Source: Chrysomallon squamiferum
Lineage: Eukaryota > Mollusca > Gastropoda > Neomphalida > Peltospiridae
DNA: 55,000 bases
Direction of reading: 5' to 3'
NCBI GenBank assembly: GCA_012295275.1
Contig: CM022671.1
Span: forward strand, 332,501-387,500
Positions 52,401 through 55,000 of the stretch are shown here, piece by piece; within the stretch, counting starts at the first letter, position 1; each line of letters begins with the position of its first letter. A program made the position numbers and the translations under genes. The notes beneath the pieces were generated by a model. It did no database searches. It was not told where the DNA came from and worked only from the letters and a program-made list of their open reading frames with translations.

Positions 52401-52606
52401 TTCTAGATCCAGACGTCATACTGACGCATCACGGGTAATGGTGTAGATCATCAATCAAGTACAATAGTTTTGGCGTGAAGTGAACAAAGAATTTTGTTTA
52501 TTATCAAATGTTGGTATAGATAGTCATTGTTGTCGTTATCATTATCATCATTTTCCACGAAAACACGTTCTTGAATCAATACAGGATTTATTTATTTATT
52601 TATTTA
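49481..52606. other. Non-coding stretch, no gene recognised
   Basis: It contains an A/G-rich tract at about 49895-49966, a decayed TAGTA/CAGTA pentamer array at about 50835-51200 and an AAAT run near 51655-51670. The open frames at 50242-50472 and 51480-51719 are of ordinary complexity but match nothing I know. Confidence 0.5.
50835..51200. repeat. Degenerate pentanucleotide (TAGTA/CAGTA) array
   Basis: TATAGTATAGTACAGTA-type phrases recur over about 350 bases in a mixed order of AGTAT, AGTAC and AGTGT. The 151-codon Tyr/Leu/Cys-rich minus frame is a translation of this array, not a gene. Confidence 0.85.
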
Positions 52607-52618
52607 TATTATTATTAT

Positions 52619-52711
<93 letters not shown>
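52607..52711. repeat. (ATT)n-(AGT)n compound microsatellite
   Basis: A short ATT run leads directly into about 30 AGT triplets, preceded by TTTA repeats. Same junction and orientation as at 1621, 2641 and in both halves of the 14165-15172 duplication. Confidence 0.96.
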
Positions 52712-52714
<3 letters not shown>

Positions 52715-53955
52715 TATAGTTATTGTTTCTATTTCTTCGTTAAATTAAAGTTTTTGAAAAGAGAGTTTGCTGTCGTTGCCCTTTATTTAATATGATTGTT
52801 GAAAGCAAAGAGTGAAAGAACAAAGAATTAAAACTAAATAGCAGAGTTTAATATCTTTTTTCTGTGATTAACGACTGTTTTATGATGGTGACACAGGATG
52901 TAAGTGAAAGAAAAGTGGCCCTGAAACCTGTGCCTGACGCGCTAGACCAATTAATTACCTTAGCGCCTGCACCCGACACACTTTTTTATTTATTTTTGTT
53001 TCAAGCAGTATGAATATGCATTAGATAAGGGAGATTACTCTATCACTTTTTTCTCTTCCATCATTTAATTAATTTTTTATTTTTATTTTTTCCCCTCGTT
53101 TCAGAAAAATATAAACCTAATATTAATTATCTTTCTTCACTGACGAATCAGCAGAAGTCTCACTTTGTTGTGTATTCTCTCGTTTTTATTTGATATTTTC
53201 TGCTAAAAATGGTAAAGATTCACTTCTGTACGCATTATAATGTACTGGGAAAAGTTGAAAAAAACTGTGGTTGTATGATCAGATTAATTTTTTTTTCTAG
53301 TTTATTGTTTTGCTGATGCAAAAATAGCGTCTTTAAATTGAGTGCATGTATAACGCAACTAGAATTACACTGAAAGGCTAATAAAATTAAAATAACAGTA
53401 ATAATAAAAATATATATATTTGTTTTAATATTCCAAATTAATTGTTTTTGTTGTTGTTGTTTTCTGGTGAGCAAATTTTATATCAAAGAATTGGTCGATT
53501 TTAGCACGCACACTTAAAAAGGTTTCTCACTGCTGTTTTGTAGGCCTTGCTACTTACCTCCCTTGAATTTAAAAAAAAAAAAAAAAAGTTAAAAGGCTGG
53601 ATCTAAAAAGCGGATCTTTCATTAAAAAATTGCCAGTTGTGGTTGTTATTTTTGTTTCTCTTTTAATTCTAACTCAGATTAACGAACTAAATTATTTAAA
53701 CGGTTTGACAGTAAAAATAATAATTACTAATCAGTTAGAAGTATAAATACAACGCAAGTTTTCTATATGACAACTTTATTGTCTTGAACCCTCTTTTAAG
53801 CATAATTAACAGCCGCCATGTTGATATAATGTTAATAATTTATAAAAAAAAAAAAAAAGATAACTTACATAATTATAGCCATCTGGGAGCAGTTACTTGA
53901 ACTGACGATTCTTGGTATAAATTAACTGATGGGATGACAAATAAAGCATAGTGTA
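52712..53955. other. Non-coding stretch, nothing recognised
   Basis: AT-rich sequence with homopolymer A tracts at about 53571-53587 and 53845-53860. No gene seen. Confidence 0.6.
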
Positions 53956-53959
53956 CTGT

Positions 53960-54220
53960 AAACGCTATCTCTGCCTTTCGAGCGCGCGCGCTCAGACCTA
54001 CAGGGTTGTGACGTCAGCACTGCATGTTGCTGTATGTTACTGATGATGTATGCGAGGAGCGCGCTAACAACTGGGAACACAAAACGTCGAGTCTCGAAGA
54101 CTGTTTCCGCGCGCGCTTGTAAAAGAAATCCTCTACATCTGCAGGCCGATTTACTGCCTCGAAAACAAAATAAACGTGCTAACACATCAAAAAACACATT
54201 GTCTTTCGCGCTTTGTGCAA
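53960..54220. promoter_or_regulatory. CpG-rich patch with CRE and GC palindrome; possible promoter
   Basis: This is markedly richer in G+C and CpG than its surroundings. It contains the self-complementary GAGCGCGCGCGCTC (53980-53993), a perfect CRE TGACGTCA (54009-54016) and another CCGCGCGCGC near 54107. It could be a promoter for the K2P gene (minus strand, upstream exons not found) or for a gene to the right. No transcript evidence. Confidence 0.3.
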
Positions 54221-54554
54221 GATAAATCACTTAAAAAGCTATCAAGATACCGTTTTGTCGAAAATATATCATGCCAGATGTTGACTTAGGTCACGTTACG
54301 TTACTGAATTGAAAAAAAAAAAAGTTAAAAGAAGTAAAATTCCCGCTGTTCGTGTTGAGTTTAAATTAGCTGTAATATTTTCTCTATGGATGATATACAA
54401 TGTCAGCTTGTACTGTTCAGATATTTACACGTAACAAATTTTTCTTTCTTTCACTGACTTTTCTGACTGATTTTATTTCCGTGTCGGTTTGCACCTCCTT
54501 CACCTTTCACTTTTAGGTGATTGTGTGGGTGTTTGTACCTTTTTCTTCCTTCGC

Positions 54555-54556
<2 letters not shown>

Positions 54557-54621
<65 letters not shown>
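54557..54621. repeat. (CT)n microsatellite
   Basis: About 65 bases of CT, followed loosely by CA-rich sequence. Confidence 0.95.
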
Positions 54622-54626
<5 letters not shown>

Positions 54627-54739
54627 TAGACACATATGCATGCAAACACACACATCACACATATTTACAGACAGACAGGCAGGTAATTTTATAGATAACT
54701 ATGAAGACAGGCTGTTGAGTAGATTGAGTAATACAGACT

Positions 54740-54900
54740 TGCACTAAACATATTTAAACTACGACGAGAACGTTTTACCTCAGAACGCACAGCACGTTCG
54801 AGTGAGACAATCGAAGTGTATTCTCTCTCCACTCTGCACCTGTCTCGCACCCCGAGGCGAGTTCTGTCGAGGAATCCGCGGTGTGGTGTCAAACAAATAT
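54740..54900 (-). other. CpG-richer segment with a donor-like end; possible 5' exon
   Basis: On the minus strand an open, CpG-rich stretch ends CGTTCTGAG|GTAAAACG at about 54777, a good donor-like sequence. No conventional ATG starts the frame (the first codon shown in-frame is TTG), so if it is an exon it may be 5' UTR. Linking it to the K2P gene is speculation. Confidence 0.2.
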
Positions 54901-55000
54901 GCAAATGGGAAAAACTGATAGTCAGCGGTTTTTTCTGATCCAGATCGCAAGATACCAGAGGCGTACTGACTTATTATTATCAGTTGTTACTCGTGTTTGA

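Overview
This is a eukaryotic genomic window, most likely from a mollusc. It is AT-rich and densely loaded with long microsatellites. Its genes are split by GT-AG introns, and they encode an ER retinoid saturase, an F-box/WD-repeat protein and a two-pore-domain potassium channel. The mollusc assignment is an inference from remembered repeat families: three decayed tracts resemble interspersed repeats I associate with molluscan genomes. No species can be named from the sequence. The genes were assembled by hand from splice signals and continuous reading frames. There are no bacterial genes, CRISPR arrays or phage. | Layout. 1-7034 has no confident gene; it holds very long CT, CA, GA, TAG and TA arrays, one unexplained open frame (2761-3012) and the 3' flank of the first gene. 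7035-14047 (minus) is a complete 12-exon retinol saturase gene (copy A, 625 codons). 14048-18159 is a spacer with a recent tandem duplication of about 515 bp. 18160-26027 (minus) is a second complete 12-exon retinol saturase gene (copy B, 624 codons). Eleven of the twelve exons have exactly the same length as in copy A, so the pair arose by tandem duplication. 26028-26311 is a 284-bp gap between divergent start codons, a probable bidirectional promoter. 26312-37110 (plus) is a complete 11-exon FBXW8-like gene (719 codons) with a long N-terminal extension. 37111-42539 is non-coding sequence with decayed transposons and microsatellites. 42540-43148 (minus) is the last coding exon of a K2P potassium channel; it carries a one-base frameshift just before the second selectivity filter. 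43149-55000 has no recognised exon. It contains two minisatellites, one regular (43 bp) and one strongly decayed (about 25 bp), CpG-rich patches with palindromic E-box/CRE-like sites, and more microsatellites. | The genes do not form a pathway. The two saturases share a biochemical role (reduction of retinoids or related polyenes at the ER membrane). FBXW8 is a substrate receptor of a CUL7-type ubiquitin ligase, and the K2P channel sets leak potassium conductance. The most informative observations are: patchy near-identity of exons 2 and 10 between the saturase paralogs (gene conversion); two independent cases in which a 5' splice site lies inside a three-copy tandem repeat; the K2P frameshift; and an apparent excess of perfect TGACGTCA sites. 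I see no clear candidate for a wholly new biological system.
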